Assembly (NCBI RefSeq): GCF_900103175.1
Contig: NZ_FNLF01000002.1
Coordinates: 4,354,136-4,418,135, forward strand
Reading direction: 5' to 3'
DNA from: Tsukamurella pulmonis
GTDB lineage: Bacteria > Actinomycetota > Actinomycetes > Mycobacteriales > Mycobacteriaceae
Length of the DNA stretch: 64,000 nucleotides
The notes beneath the pieces are model-generated. The model was not told the origin of the DNA. It searched no databases and was given only the letters and a program-made list of their open reading frames with translations. Made by a program: the position numbers and the translations under genes. The first letter of the stretch is position 1. Each line of letters begins with the position of its first letter. This document shows positions 42,786 to 53,006 of this stretch, piece after piece.

Positions 42786-44132
42786 ATGGCGGTAGGCCGT
42801 AGCCGGCTGGCACGCGTTATCGGTCCGATCCTGATCTTCTTGGGCGCGCTGCTGATCACGGCCGCGATCGCCGGACCGGCGTACGTCGCGGGCAAGCTGA
42901 CGACGATTCCGCTCGACATCGACACCACCACGGTGGCGAGGTCCGAGAAGCCCGCGGACTCCCAGGCCGACGCGGAGTTCCCCGCGCGGTCGCTGGATCT
43001 GTGCTCGATCAACAAGGGCAAGGCCGTGGTCAACGACGTCTCCGTGCAGACGCAGACCCGCACCCTGGTGACCACCCCGTCGGACAAGTCGTCCATGACG
43101 GTGCAGTCCGGCATGTCGATGGTCGTCCCGTCGATCAAGACCAAGGGCGAGCCGCGGCACCCCGAGCTCACCGGCGCCGTGAAGAACGAGCGCCCCTGCG
43201 ACGACGGCCTGGTGCAGGCCTGGCTCGACCGCGTCACACTCGACCGCGAGACGGCCGAGCCGACCGGCAAGACCTCCGAGGCCACCTACTCGCCCGGTGA
43301 GAGCACCCCGGCCGTGAAGATCGACGACCGCAAGGGCCTGCAGTACCGCTTCCCCGCGGGCACCGAGCAGGACGGCGAGTACTCCTTCTTCGACCTCATC
43401 ACCCGCAAGAACGTGGGCCTGAAGTTCGTCGAGGAGAAGGAGGTCAGCGGTACCAAGACGCTGCACTTCCAGGGCCAGCAGGACTGGGTCGACCTGTCCA
43501 CCGTCCGCGAGGGCAACGACCCGACGCTCGGCACCGTGCTCACCATGCCCGCCGGCTGGTGGGGCATCGGCGGCGTCGATCCCAAGGACGACATCACGCT
43601 CAACCGCTGGGCCAAGACCGCGGTGGACCTGTGGGTCGACCCGACCTCCGGCATCATCGTCGATCAGTCGCTGCACTACACCCAGCAGTTCCGCCTGCCG
43701 GGCCAGGTCGCGCCGAACACCCCGAAGCCGGTCCGCGACTTCAAGCTCGACGTCTTCGACGCCAAGCAGCGCTGGGTCGATGAGACGGTCCGCTCCCAGG
43801 CGGAGGCCGCGAAGTCGGCACAGAACAAGATCGCGGTCGCCAAGTACGTGGCGCCCGTCGCGGGCGGCGTCCTGGGCCTGATCGCCCTGGGCCTCGGCGT
43901 CTTCGCCCTGCTCCTGGGCCGCAACGCGGCGACGGCGGGCGGCCCGGGCTCGGGCCGCGCGGTGGCCACCGGGGGCCGCGACGACGCGGCGCCCACGGCC
44001 CCGCTCGACGAGGATCCGATCACCGCCCCGAACGGCGACGATGAGCCGGCTACGGAGGCGTTCAACGCCCAGCCGCGGCCCGACGATTCGCAGACCGAGG
44101 CGATCGACTTCCGCAAGCGCGACGAGCGCTGA
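42786..44132 (+). CDS. DUF3068 membrane protein (lipoglycan-related)
   Basis: A 448-residue protein with a TM helix at residues 10-33, a large extracytoplasmic part of about 320 residues and a second TM near residue 365, followed by an acidic cytoplasmic tail. It corresponds to M. tuberculosis Rv0227c. Homologues in Corynebacterium and M. smegmatis have been reported as needed for lipomannan maturation and lipoarabinomannan synthesis, a function that fits its location among arabinan genes. No enzyme motif is visible. The 3' end overlaps the flippase-like gene by 71 bases, tail to tail. Confidence 0.86.
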   Translation: MAVGRSRLARVIGPILIFLGALLITAAIAGPAYVAGKLTTIPLDIDTTTVARSEKPADSQADAEFPARSLDLCSINKGKAVVNDVSVQTQTRTLVTTPSDKSSMTVQSGMSMVVPSIKTKGEPRHPELTGAVKNERPCDDGLVQAWLDRVTLDRETAEPTGKTSEATYSPGESTPAVKIDDRKGLQYRFPAGTEQDGEYSFFDLITRKNVGLKFVEEKEVSGTKTLHFQGQQDWVDLSTVREGNDPTLGTVLTMPAGWWGIGGVDPKDDITLNRWAKTAVDLWVDPTSGIIVDQSLHYTQQFRLPGQVAPNTPKPVRDFKLDVFDAKQRWVDETVRSQAEAAKSAQNKIAVAKYVAPVAGGVLGLIALGLGVFALLLGRNAATAGGPGSGRAVATGGRDDAAPTAPLDEDPITAPNGDDEPATEAFNAQPRPDDSQTEAIDFRKRDER

Positions 44133-45261
44133 CGGTCACGACCGCACCGATCACCATCACCGCCGCGAGCGCACACAGCGCCGCGGCGGTGATCATTTCT
44201 GCGGGGGTGTGCGGCACCGTCAGCAGGATCGCGGCCTCGGCGGCGACGATCACCCAGGCGTACAGCGCCATCCCCGTGCGCTCGACGGCGATGGCGTAGA
44301 GCAGCAGCCCCTGCAGCAGCGCCAGCAGGCCGCCCTGCGCCGCGAACAGCCACAGCAGCCCCTGCACGGGCCGGTACTCCTCGCCGGCCAGCAGGGTCGC
44401 CAGGGGCGCGCAGAGCGCCGCTCCCGCCACGCAGGCGAGCCCGAGGCCGGTCAGCAGCAGCACGACGGTGCGCAGCGCACCGCGGGCCCGTTCCGGCGTC
44501 GCGAGCTGGGGGTAGAAGACGACGCCGACGGCCTGCGGCAGCCAGAAGGCGACCTTGGCCGCGACCGCCCCGAGCGCGTAGGTGCCCGCCGCGGCGGGGC
44601 CGAGGACGGGGCGCGAGAGCAGCAGGTCGAGCGAGGCGAACACCGCGAGCACGAGTTGCACCGAGCTGGCCCCGAGCACCGCGCGTACGCCCGCGTCCGG
44701 GCCGGCGGCGGCACCGTCGGGGCTCCCGGCGAGCGCCCGGCCGATGCCGGCCGCGACCAGGGCGCCCAGTGTCGTGCCGAGCAGCGCGGGCCCGGGCCCC
44801 AGCAGGAGGCCCGGCACGGAGAAGACGAGTTTGCCGAGGCCGGCGATGCCGAGCAGCGCGGCGAGCCGGCCGAAGCGGCGCTCGCCCTGCAGCAGCCCCT
44901 GTTCGACGGCGAGCAGCACCAGCGCGGGGGCGGCGGCCAGCGCGGCGGCGGCCGTGAGCGGGCGCGTGTGCAGGCCGGCGGCGGCGAGCGGCACCGCGAC
45001 GGCGGCGAGCACGCCCGCGCCGAGTGCGATCCGGTAGCCGAGCACCCGCATCTGCGCGGCCCCGGCGCCGCGCACCACCTGTCGTGCGACGACGGTCTGC
45101 AGCGCCAGCGCGGGCACCGCGAGGACCAGGGTCAACTGCAGCAGGGAGGCGAACTCGCCGTAGCCCGCGGGCCCCAGCCAGCGGCTCGCCGGCAGGTGCA
45201 CCAGGTAGGAGCACAGGTTGGCGAGCATCGAGCCGAGGGTGACCCACGCCAAACCACTCAC
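44062..45261 (-). CDS. Polysaccharide-flippase-like membrane protein (MATE/Wzx fold)
   Basis: A 399-residue protein with about twelve hydrophobic segments and the N-terminal block ASRWLGPAGYGEFASLLQLT, typical of Wzx/MATE-type polysaccharide exporters (the PxGYG motif). It may move a lipid-linked sugar across the membrane for the envelope genes around it. The last 20 residues are basic and read antisense to the DUF3068 tail. Its start is 29 bases from that of the divergent membrane gene at 45291, leaving little promoter space. Confidence 0.78.
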   Translation of the reverse strand: MSGLAWVTLGSMLANLCSYLVHLPASRWLGPAGYGEFASLLQLTLVLAVPALALQTVVARQVVRGAGAAQMRVLGYRIALGAGVLAAVAVPLAAAGLHTRPLTAAAALAAAPALVLLAVEQGLLQGERRFGRLAALLGIAGLGKLVFSVPGLLLGPGPALLGTTLGALVAAGIGRALAGSPDGAAAGPDAGVRAVLGASSVQLVLAVFASLDLLLSRPVLGPAAAGTYALGAVAAKVAFWLPQAVGVVFYPQLATPERARGALRTVVLLLTGLGLACVAGAALCAPLATLLAGEEYRPVQGLLWLFAAQGGLLALLQGLLLYAIAVERTGMALYAWVIVAAEAAILLTVPHTPAEMITAAALCALAAVMVIGAVVTVSARRACGSRSPRSANRRAAAGR

Positions 45262-45290
45262 CCGGCCATTGTGTCAGTAGGGTGACGGTG

Positions 45291-47009
45291 ATGAGATCGC
45301 GCGACCCGGCCCTCGCCGCCTGGTCCGCCGTGCTCGCCTTCGTGATCCTCGGACCGCTGGCCGTCGGCGGCCGCTACCTGCTGCTGCGCGACGCCGTCTC
45401 CACGCCCCGTTCCCACCTCACCGACACGGCGCTGGGGCTCGGCGACAACGCCGCGCGCGCCACCCCGCAGGACTGGGTCCTGGCACTCGGCTCGCAGGTC
45501 GTCGACGGTGGCCTCCTGGTCACGGGCCTGCTCTTCGTCGCGCTGGTCGCGGCGGGCTGGGGCTTCGGGCGGTGCGCGCTCGCAGTGCTCGACGCCGTGG
45601 GCCGCCCGGCGGGCCTCGGCGCGGGCCTCGCCGCCGCGACGGTGGGGCTGTGGAACCCGTTCGTCGCGGAGCGGCTCCTGCAGGGCCACTGGAGCCTGCT
45701 GGCCGGGTACGCGGCGATCGGCTGGGCGGTCGTCGTCGGGCTCCGGCTGCGAGGCCGGCGGCAGCTCGGCGGGTTCGCACTGTGCCTGGCGGCGGGCGGC
45801 CTGACGCCGACGGGGGCCGTCTTCGCGCTGATCGCGGGCCTGGTCGCGGCGCCGCGCCGCTGGGCGTGGCAGCTGGGCCTGTTCGTGTGCGCGGCGGCGC
45901 CGTGGCTGTACCCGTCGCTGGTGTCGGGCAGCGGCGTGCGCGCGGACCCCGCGAGCGTGGCCGTCTTCGCCGCCCGCGCGGAGCCCGGGCTGGGCACGCT
46001 GGGCTCGCTGCTGGGGCTCGGGGGGATCTGGAACCGGCAGGCCGTGCCCGACGGTGCACCGTGGCTCTGGACCGCGTTCGCGCTCGTCCTGCTCGGGGGC
46101 GGGCTGCTGGCCCTGCGTGCGCGAGTGCTGAGCCCGCCGCTCGGCCGGCTCGCGCTGCTCGGCGCGTGCGCCGTGGTGCTGCCCGCGCTGGCGGCGACGG
46201 GGCCGGGGACGGCGCTGCTCGAGGTCGTGGTGCAGGCCGTCCCGGGCAGCGGCCTGCTGCGCGACGGGCAGAAGTGGGTGGCGCTGGCGGTGCCGCTGTT
46301 CGCGACGTGCGCGGCGGCCCTCGTCGCGGCGGTCCCCAGCGCGGCGCGGCCGGCGGGGGCGATCGTCGCCGTCGCACTGCCGGTCGCCGTCCTCCCGGGG
46401 CTGGCGTGGGGCGTGGGCGGCGCGCTCGCCCCGGTGACCTATCCCGACGCCTGGCGCACCGTCGCCGACGCGGTGCCGGCGGACCGCGGATCGGTGGCGG
46501 TGCTGCCGCCGGGCATGTTCCGGACGTACGCGTACGGGCCGGACGCGCCCGTCCTGGACCCGGCTCCGCGGATGCTCCGGGCGCCGGTGCTGCAGACGGG
46601 TGAACTCCGCGTCGGGTCGCGGTCGATCGACCGGGTGCCGGGCGTCGCGTCCGATGCGGAGGCCGCACTCGCCGCGGGCGGCGACACCCTCGCGCCGCGG
46701 CTGGCCGAGTTGGGCGTCGGGTGGGTCCTCGTCGAAGCGGTCTCAGACGGCGGCGAGACCGTCTTCCCGACGGTGCCGCTTCCGAGCCTGAGCCTCGCCG
46801 TCGACACTCCTGAGCTGCGTCTCTACCGCGTGCCCGGCGAGATCGCGACCGCCTCGGCGACGCGCGGCGAGCGGGCGGGCGCCTGGGCGGCGCACCTGCT
46901 GTGGGCCGTCCTCCTGCTCGGCGGTGCGACGGTGGCGGCCACCCGCCGGCGGGGTGCGTCCGCCCCCGGCGACGGCGCCGGCGGCGCCACCGAACCGACC
47001 CGCCGCTGA
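45291..47009 (+). CDS. Large polytopic membrane protein (Rv0226c-like)
   Basis: A 572-residue protein with about twelve TM helices in the first 410 residues and a final helix near residue 545; between them lies an extracytoplasmic domain. LNPFVAERLLQGHWSLL in the early part resembles the conserved loops of GT-C-like proteins, but no catalytic acid is obvious. It corresponds by context to M. tuberculosis Rv0226c, whose function is unproven. Start choice is open: ATG 45291, or GTG at 45288 or 45282. The 3' tail is low-complexity and basic. Confidence 0.75.
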   Translation: MRSRDPALAAWSAVLAFVILGPLAVGGRYLLLRDAVSTPRSHLTDTALGLGDNAARATPQDWVLALGSQVVDGGLLVTGLLFVALVAAGWGFGRCALAVLDAVGRPAGLGAGLAAATVGLWNPFVAERLLQGHWSLLAGYAAIGWAVVVGLRLRGRRQLGGFALCLAAGGLTPTGAVFALIAGLVAAPRRWAWQLGLFVCAAAPWLYPSLVSGSGVRADPASVAVFAARAEPGLGTLGSLLGLGGIWNRQAVPDGAPWLWTAFALVLLGGGLLALRARVLSPPLGRLALLGACAVVLPALAATGPGTALLEVVVQAVPGSGLLRDGQKWVALAVPLFATCAAALVAAVPSAARPAGAIVAVALPVAVLPGLAWGVGGALAPVTYPDAWRTVADAVPADRGSVAVLPPGMFRTYAYGPDAPVLDPAPRMLRAPVLQTGELRVGSRSIDRVPGVASDAEAALAAGGDTLAPRLAELGVGWVLVEAVSDGGETVFPTVPLPSLSLAVDTPELRLYRVPGEIATASATRGERAGAWAAHLLWAVLLLGGATVAATRRRGASAPGDGAGGATEPTRR

Positions 47010-47202
47010 GCGCCCGCTTTCTGTACGGCGTTCGTGAAACACACCCGTAATTTGCAGAGGGAATCCCAAAGACACCCCTGTTATGCAGCTACGTCATTAG
47101 CACTGCACATAATGCGCTATGCGGCGTCCAATGGGAAGAGATGACCATTGTTGGATTTCTCACCGCTCCCGCATCTTTTGCCGCGCTATAGAAGTCGGGA
47201 TC

Positions 47203-48627
47203 ATGTTCTCCATGATCTCGGGTTTCTCGGAACAGTGGCAGTGCCCGGCGGGAGAGTGGACCGTCTGGGCTCCGGACGCGACCACCAAGGCGGCGATGCG
47301 CACCGCCCCTGACCTCGGCGTGTGCACCTCGTTCGTGCAAGCCGACCATCTGCGCAGCGGCATCGACGGCGAGGCGTGCACCCGCCGCCTCGTCTTCACC
47401 ACATTCACGATTCACGATGTATTCGATGCAACAATCGTCGAATCGGTCTTCCACGACTTCGTGCGTGCGCACGGCGTTTTCCACACCGCATTCCCCGTGA
47501 CGACGAACCTGAATCCGCGCGGCCGCACGCTTTCTCCCGAGCAGATCACGCTCGCCGTCGAGGCCACCTCGGCGACGCACCCGGGCGTCACCGTCAAGGA
47601 CCACCTGATGGGCTCGGTGCCGGAGCTGCACGAGTGGGCCGCCTTCGCCTTCGCCGTCACGGGCACCGAGAACGCCCGCCCGGATGCGGAGGCCCCGCAC
47701 TTCCAGGTGGTCGTGTGCTCGGATCACCTCTACACCGACGGCGTCTCGCAAGCGGTGAGCTTCTTCGAGATCCTCTCGCGCTACACCGCAGCGCGCAGCG
47801 GCATCGAGTTCACCCCGATGCCGGTCCGCCCGCACAGCGAGTTCACCCGCGAACAGCGCACCCTCGCGGACACGCTCACGCCGACGCACCCGGATGTCGT
47901 GCAGTGGCGCGAGACCCTGCGTCGCGCGGGCGGCATGCCACGCTTCCCCCTGCCGCTCGGCCTCGCCGACGGGGAGGCCGCCCCCGGTCGCATCGCGGTG
48001 CACGCCTCGTTCATCGACGCCGGCCGCACGGCCCGGTTCGGCGCGGCGGCCAAGCGGGCCGGCGCCAACATGAGCAGCGCGCTCCTCGCCGTGCTGGGGC
48101 AGGTGCACCACCACCTCACCGGCGACGAGCTGTTCACCATGCTCATCCCCCGCGCGGATCGCTCCGGGACGGGCGACGCCATGGCCGTCGGCTGGTACGT
48201 CACGCTGGTGCCCGTGCAGTTCGTCGCCGCCGGGAGCTTCGACGAGGTGGCCCGCAACGCGCACGAGGCGGTCGCGACGGCCAAGCAGCTCGACCGCACG
48301 CCGGTGTTCCCGATCATCGACCTGCTCGCCGACGATCCGGAGTTCCCGGTGCAGCACGGCTTCGCCGCGCCGATGCTCTCCTACATCGACGTGACGCGGG
48401 TGCCGGGCGCGGAACTGGCCAAGCAGCACGACTTCTCGGTCTTCGCCAACGCGACTCCCTCGCGCGAGGTGTTCATGTGGATCAACCGCGACGAGTCGGG
48501 CCTGGACTTCAACGCGATGCACCCCGACACCGGGCAGGCCACCAGCTCGGTCGACATCGTCTTCCAGCTGTTGCGCGAGCGCATCATCGAGGTCGCCGAC
48601 CGCAGCCCCGCCCTCATCTCGGTGTAG
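47203..48627 (+). CDS. PapA-like acyltransferase (condensation-domain fold)
   Basis: A 474-residue protein of the condensation/PapA family. The catalytic HxxxDG is in CSDHLYTDGVS near residue 170, and the second half has DxVGWYVT-type and SYIDVTRVP blocks characteristic of mycobacterial Pap proteins. It would transfer an acyl chain, often from a polyketide or CoA, to a trehalose or phthiocerol-type lipid. No polyketide synthase is nearby, so the donor is unknown. The 190-base region before it is less GC-rich and likely a regulated promoter. It overlaps the next gene by 14 bases, tail to tail. Confidence 0.83.
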   Translation: MFSMISGFSEQWQCPAGEWTVWAPDATTKAAMRTAPDLGVCTSFVQADHLRSGIDGEACTRRLVFTTFTIHDVFDATIVESVFHDFVRAHGVFHTAFPVTTNLNPRGRTLSPEQITLAVEATSATHPGVTVKDHLMGSVPELHEWAAFAFAVTGTENARPDAEAPHFQVVVCSDHLYTDGVSQAVSFFEILSRYTAARSGIEFTPMPVRPHSEFTREQRTLADTLTPTHPDVVQWRETLRRAGGMPRFPLPLGLADGEAAPGRIAVHASFIDAGRTARFGAAAKRAGANMSSALLAVLGQVHHHLTGDELFTMLIPRADRSGTGDAMAVGWYVTLVPVQFVAAGSFDEVARNAHEAVATAKQLDRTPVFPIIDLLADDPEFPVQHGFAAPMLSYIDVTRVPGAELAKQHDFSVFANATPSREVFMWINRDESGLDFNAMHPDTGQATSSVDIVFQLLRERIIEVADRSPALISV

Positions 48628-49357
48628 CGGCGGTCCGCGCCACCGGCGCGCGGCGCACGGGCGCACTCCGCTGCGGAGGCGCGCCCCGGCGCGCGCTGCC
48701 GGGGCGTTCGGGCCGGAGGGCGGCCGCGAAGCCGCCGATCCGGGAGCGCAGTTCCTCCTGCAACAACCCGCGGGTGTCGCGATCGAGTGCCGGCACCCGC
48801 TCAATCGGGGCGACGCCGAAGGCGATCCACGGGCCTGCGGGGTCGACCGCGACCGAGGTCACCACCAGCGCGGCCCGGCGGCCCGGGTCGGCGCCGTCGG
48901 GACGGGGCCCGAACGGGACCGGCACGAGCACGGGTGCACCCAGGCCGCCCGGCGCGCGCGTGAGCGGGTAGCCGAGCAGGCGCTCGGCCTGCGGCACCGT
49001 CAGGCCGACGAGCTCCTCCGTGCGGATGCGGCCGCCCGAGCCCTCGCGGCGCGCAAGCGGGATCACCGCGGCCAGGGCGAGCGTCGCGAGGACGCCGAAG
49101 ACGGCCCAGAAGGTCCGGCCCTCCAGGGCCGCGATCAGCGCGGATGCCGCCGCGAGAGCGCAGGCCACCAGGTGGACGACGATCTGGGCGAGCAGGGACC
49201 AGGCCGTGGTCACCAGGCCCGCGGCGAGGACCGCGAGGACGAGCGCGGCGATGCCCCAGCGGCGCGCCGCGAGCGCTTCGACGAGACAGGCGCCGAAGAC
49301 GAGCAGGTAGGCGATCCACCACCTGCTCGCCGGCGGACCCATCAGCACTCTGGTCAT
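48614..49357 (-). CDS. Four-TM membrane protein of unknown function
   Basis: A 247-residue protein with four TM helices in the first 115 residues, then a soluble part with a TEELVGLTVPQAERLLG segment and a very basic, Pro/Arg-rich end (residues 215-247). I recognise no family. The ATG at 49357 is used; a few codons upstream the frame continues without ribosome site. It lies tail to tail with the PapA-like gene and after the MBL/dehydrogenase pair, and I see no functional link to either. Confidence 0.62.
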   Translation of the reverse strand: MTRVLMGPPASRWWIAYLLVFGACLVEALAARRWGIAALVLAVLAAGLVTTAWSLLAQIVVHLVACALAAASALIAALEGRTFWAVFGVLATLALAAVIPLARREGSGGRIRTEELVGLTVPQAERLLGYPLTRAPGGLGAPVLVPVPFGPRPDGADPGRRAALVVTSVAVDPAGPWIAFGVAPIERVPALDRDTRGLLQEELRSRIGGFAAALRPERPGSARRGAPPQRSAPVRRAPVARTAATPR

Positions 49358-49397
49358 GCAAATGAAGATACAACCCGGGTGCGTTTTGCGTCGCGGG

Positions 49398-50024
49398 TCA
49401 GTGACCGCGGCGGATCCACTCCTCCAGGTGCGGCGACTCCGTCCCGAGGGTGGTCCCATCACCGTGCCCCGTGTTCACCACGGTCTCGGGCGGCAACGCG
49501 AACAGCCGGTCCCGGATGGACTCGATGATCACCGAGAAATCGCTGTACGAGCGGCCGGTGGCGCCCGGCCCGCCCGCGAACAGCGTGTCGCCACTGAACA
49601 GCTGCCCCGCCTCCGGCAGGTACAGGCACACCGACCCCGGCGAATGGCCGGGCGCGTGGATCACGCGGATCTCCGTGCCGCCGATGGCGATCCGGCTGTC
49701 GTCGGCCAGATCCTCGTGCCCCACACCGGGGTGCGTCATCTCCCACAGCACGTCGTCGCCGGGGTGCAGCAGGATCGGCGCGTCGAGCCGCTCGGAGAGC
49801 TCCGGCGCGACCGTCACGTGATCGTTGTGCCCATGGGTGCAGACGATTGCGCGGACCGTGCGCCCGCCGACCGCCGCGATGATCGGGGCGGCGGAGTGCG
49901 CCGCATCGATGACCACGACCTCGGAGTCGTCGCCGACCAGCCAGACGTTGTTGTCGACGTCCCAGGTGCCGCCGTCGAGGCTGAACTGCCCACTGGTGAC
50001 GACGTTCTCGACGCGCAGGCTCAC
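49398..50024 (-). CDS. MBL-fold hydrolase partner of the mycothiol dehydrogenase
   Basis: A 208-residue metallo-beta-lactamase-fold protein with the metal motif THGHNDH, the later APGHSPGS and FSGDTLF, and NTGHGDGT. It is glyoxalase-II-like. It begins with a GTG that overlaps the stop of the S-(hydroxymethyl)mycothiol dehydrogenase gene, the same pairing as Rv2259/Rv2260 in M. tuberculosis. It likely hydrolyses the S-formyl-mycothiol product or another mycothiol thioester; this is inferred from the pairing. Confidence 0.86.
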   Translation of the reverse strand: MSLRVENVVTSGQFSLDGGTWDVDNNVWLVGDDSEVVVIDAAHSAAPIIAAVGGRTVRAIVCTHGHNDHVTVAPELSERLDAPILLHPGDDVLWEMTHPGVGHEDLADDSRIAIGGTEIRVIHAPGHSPGSVCLYLPEAGQLFSGDTLFAGGPGATGRSYSDFSVIIESIRDRLFALPPETVVNTGHGDGTTLGTESPHLEEWIRRGH

Positions 50025-51106
50025 AGGACCACCACCGAGCGCAGCACCTCGCCCCGGTGCATGGTCTCGAAGGCCTGCTCCACCTCGTCGAGGCCGATCC
50101 GCTCGGTGACGAACTTCTCCAGCGGCAGGCGGCCCTGCCGGTAGAGGTCGACGAGCTGCGGGAAGTCCCGCTCGGGCAGGCAGTCGCCGTACCACGAGGA
50201 CTTGAGAGCCCCACCGCGCGAGAAGAAGTCGATGAGCGGCATGTCGAGGGTCATGTCCGGCGTCGGCACGCCCACCAGGACGACGGTGCCGGCCAGGTCG
50301 CGCGCGTAGAAGGCCTGCTTCCACGTCTCGGGGCGCCCCACGGCGTCGATCACCACGTCGGCACCGAAGCCGTCCGTGAGTTCCTGGATCGCCTCCACCG
50401 CATCGACTTCCGCGGCGTTGACGGTGTGCGTGGCGCCCAGGTCGCGCGCCCACTCCAGCTTCTTCGGATCGCGATCGACGGCGATGATGGTGCGCGCGCC
50501 GACCAGTCGCGCGCCCGCGATCGCCGCGTCTCCGACACCGCCGCAGCCGATCACGGCCACGGTGTCACCGCGCGAGACGCCGCCGGTGTTCACGGCGGCA
50601 CCGAGGCCCGCCATCACGCCGCAGCCGAGCAGGCCCACGACGGCCGGATCGGCCTCGGGATCGACCTTGGTGCACTGCCCCTGGTGCACGAGCGTCTTCT
50701 CGGCGAAGGCGCCGATGCCGAGGGCGGGCGAGAGCTCGGTGCCGTCCTCGAGCGTCATCTTCTGCGTGGCGTTGAAGGTGTCGAAGCAGTACTGCGGCTT
50801 GCCGCGCTTGCAGGCGCGGCACTGGCCGCACACGGCGCGCCAGTTGAGGATCACGTAGTCACCGGGGGCGACGTGATCGACGCCCTCACCGACGGTTTCG
50901 ACGACGCCGGCGGCCTCGTGGCCGAGCAGGAACGGGAACTCGTCGTTGATGCCGCCCTCCCGGTAGTGCAGATCGGTGTGGCAGACGCCGCACGCCTGCA
51001 CCGCGACCACCACCTCACCCGGACCGGGATCGGGGATCACGATCGGGAGCACCTCGACGGGCTCACCCTTCGCGCGGGCGACGATTCCTCTGACGGTCTG
51101 CGGCAT
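50021..51106 (-). CDS. mscR: S-(hydroxymethyl)mycothiol dehydrogenase
   Basis: A 361-residue zinc-dependent medium-chain dehydrogenase. Catalytic zinc: GVCHTDL and GHEAAG; structural zinc: [18 protein letters not shown] loop: [10 protein letters not shown]. The sequence matches closely the mycothiol-dependent formaldehyde dehydrogenase MscR/AdhE2 of mycobacteria, including [10 protein letters not shown] and [16 protein letters not shown]. It oxidises the formaldehyde-mycothiol adduct with NAD and also reduces S-nitrosomycothiol in the family. Coupled by a 4-base overlap to the MBL gene. This implies that the organism makes mycothiol. Confidence 0.93.
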   Translation of the reverse strand: MPQTVRGIVARAKGEPVEVLPIVIPDPGPGEVVVAVQACGVCHTDLHYREGGINDEFPFLLGHEAAGVVETVGEGVDHVAPGDYVILNWRAVCGQCRACKRGKPQYCFDTFNATQKMTLEDGTELSPALGIGAFAEKTLVHQGQCTKVDPEADPAVVGLLGCGVMAGLGAAVNTGGVSRGDTVAVIGCGGVGDAAIAGARLVGARTIIAVDRDPKKLEWARDLGATHTVNAAEVDAVEAIQELTDGFGADVVIDAVGRPETWKQAFYARDLAGTVVLVGVPTPDMTLDMPLIDFFSRGGALKSSWYGDCLPERDFPQLVDLYRQGRLPLEKFVTERIGLDEVEQAFETMHRGEVLRSVVVL

Positions 51107-51174
51107 GGTTCTCCTCCAGGTCCGGATACGGCTATTGCCATCCTCGCATTGATCGCGCCGGCGAGGACTCGGGC

Positions 51175-51525
51175 TCAGTGCACGTGGTTCCGCCAGTCGG
51201 CGGGCACGCGCCCCGCGGGCCCCGGCACCGGCTGCTCGACCGGGTGGTTCTGCGGGTCCGCGAGCCGCGGACCGTCGTAGTAGTCCTCCGAGACGTAGTC
51301 CCAGAACCACGATTCGCCGAGCTCGTAGGTCTGCACGATCGGGTGGCCGCTCTCGCGGGCGTGGGCGCTCGCGTGCTGCCCGGGCGAGGAGTCGCAGCAG
51401 CCGACGTGGCCGCACCGGGCGCAGCGGCGCAGGTGCACCCACCAGCCGCCGTCGGCGTCGCACTCCACGCAGCCGGGGCCGCTGGGCGGCACGGCGGGGT
51501 CGATGGGGTCGTTCGGTGCGGTCAT
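51175..51525 (-). CDS. UBP-type zinc finger protein
   Basis: A 116-residue protein almost entirely made of a ZnF-UBP domain. Zinc ligands: GCVEC at the start, [10 protein letters not shown] in the middle, then [14 protein letters not shown] with three histidines. In eukaryotes this fold grips the C-terminus of ubiquitin; in actinobacteria its ligand is unknown. Its ATG overlaps the stop of the histidine-kinase gene (ATGA), making it the third gene of a signalling operon. It may sense a C-terminal peptide or act as a partner of the kinase. Confidence 0.85.
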   Translation of the reverse strand: MTAPNDPIDPAVPPSGPGCVECDADGGWWVHLRRCARCGHVGCCDSSPGQHASAHARESGHPIVQTYELGESWFWDYVSEDYYDGPRLADPQNHPVEQPVPGPAGRVPADWRNHVH

Positions 51526-53006
51526 GCGTGGGGTTCCTCTCCCTCGGCGCCCGGCTCGTCCGGGATCGCGATCTCCTCGCGCTGCGGCCCGTCGACGGGC
51601 AGTTCCACGGTGAACACGGTGTTCCCCGGCTCGGAGCGCACCGCCAGGTCGCCCTGGTGCTTGTTGACCACGATGCGCCACGAGATGTCCAGGCCCAGAC
51701 CGGTTCCCTCGCCGACGCCCTTCGTGGTGAAGAACGGCTCGAAGATGCGCGGCAGGACGTCGGCGGGGATGCCGGAGCCGGTGTCGGCGACCTCGACGAT
51801 CACCGCATCGTCCTTACGGTGGGCGCGCAGGGTCAGCGTGCCTCGGCCGTCCATCGCCTGCACGGCGTTGTCGATCAGGTTGGTCCACACCTGATTCAGC
51901 TCGGCGCCGAAGCCCTTGATCTCCGGCAGGTCGGGGTCGTAGTCCCGCACCACGGTGACCTCGCCCAGCTTGCGGCTGAGCATCACGACGGTGCTGTCGA
52001 GCAGCTCGCGCACGTCGAGCACCTGGAACGGCGCGCGATCCATCTGCGAGTACTGCTTGGCAGCCTGGACCAGGGTGGAGACCCGGTTGGTCGAGTCGGT
52101 GATCTCGTTCATCAGCAACTCGGTCTCGACGGTGTAGTACAGCCAGCGCAGCGCACCCGAGAGCACGGGGCCGTCGTCGAGCGAGCCCGCGACGCGGTCG
52201 AGGAAGTCGGTCTGCAGGCCGGCCGCCACGAACACCGGCGCCAGGACGTGCCCGTCGGTGATGTCGTGGTCGTCGAGCCAGTCCATCAGCTCGTCCTCGC
52301 GGTCGGAGGCCTCGAGCGGGCCGAGGTCGGGCGCCTGCGCCACGGCCTCCACCGCCTCCTCCTGGAACTTCACCAGATCCACCAGCCGGGTGCGGTCCAG
52401 TTTGCCGCTGGCGATGCCGGCGAGCTTGTGCCGCATGCCGCCGACGCGGGTGCGCAGGTCCGCGACCGCGCGAGTTGCGGCGCCCGCGGGGTTGTTCAGC
52501 TCGTGGGTGAGCCCGGCGGAGAGCGAGCCCAGCGCCAGCAGTCGCTCCCGCTGTTCGACGATCTGCCGGGTGCGCTGCCCGCCGTAGAACACGCCCTCCA
52601 GCAGGTGCACCGCCATCGGGAACCACTGGTGCATGGCCTCGTTGAAGTCCTCGGCGGGCAGCATGAAGAACTGCGCCGGCGTCACCGCGCGCATCGACGA
52701 GTTGTACTGCTTCTGCGCCGGGCCGCCCTTGCCGAGGAAGGCCGACCACGCGCCGGCGTAGGCGCCGCGCTGATCGGAGCGGGTGGTCTCGATCTCGGCG
52801 TCACCCACCTTCTGCGACAGCGCGATGGTCCCGTCGAGCAGCACGTAGAGCCAGTCGGCGGATTCTCCCGTCGAGTACACGGGACCGGCGGGGAAGGTCT
52901 CCACATGCCCGCGCTCGCAGAGCCATTCGAGCTGATCGTCGTCGAGCTTCTCGAACAGGAACAGGGTGCGCAGCTCGTCGACGAAGCACGGATCGTGAGT
53001 ACTCAT
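51522..53006 (-). CDS. Histidine kinase with N-terminal cyclic-nucleotide-binding-like domain
   Basis: A 494-residue soluble protein. Residues 10-140 form a cNMP-binding beta-roll ([25 protein letters not shown]), although the phosphate-binding arginine of true cAMP sites is not clear. The kinase core has the H-box THELNNP at about residue 171, N-box [11 protein letters not shown]1 [10 protein letters not shown]-box FEPFFTTK and G2 GTGLGLDI. No TM helix is present, so it senses an internal signal. It overlaps the preceding and following genes by 4 bases each, so the three are one unit; the response regulator is fused to the flavoprotein upstream. Confidence 0.88.
   Translation of the reverse strand: MSTHDPCFVDELRTLFLFEKLDDDQLEWLCERGHVETFPAGPVYSTGESADWLYVLLDGTIALSQKVGDAEIETTRSDQRGAYAGAWSAFLGKGGPAQKQYNSSMRAVTPAQFFMLPAEDFNEAMHQWFPMAVHLLEGVFYGGQRTRQIVEQRERLLALGSLSAGLTHELNNPAGAATRAVADLRTRVGGMRHKLAGIASGKLDRTRLVDLVKFQEEAVEAVAQAPDLGPLEASDREDELMDWLDDHDITDGHVLAPVFVAAGLQTDFLDRVAGSLDDGPVLSGALRWLYYTVETELLMNEITDSTNRVSTLVQAAKQYSQMDRAPFQVLDVRELLDSTVVMLSRKLGEVTVVRDYDPDLPEIKGFGAELNQVWTNLIDNAVQAMDGRGTLTLRAHRKDDAVIVEVADTGSGIPADVLPRIFEPFFTTKGVGEGTGLGLDISWRIVVNKHQGDLAVRSEPGNTVFTVELPVDGPQREEIAIPDEPGAEGEEPHA

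Noticed and set aside
49350-49365. ATGCAAAT octamer upstream of the membrane gene at 49357
   Set aside because: Single occurrence overlapping the start codon; no reason to think it is a bacterial signal.
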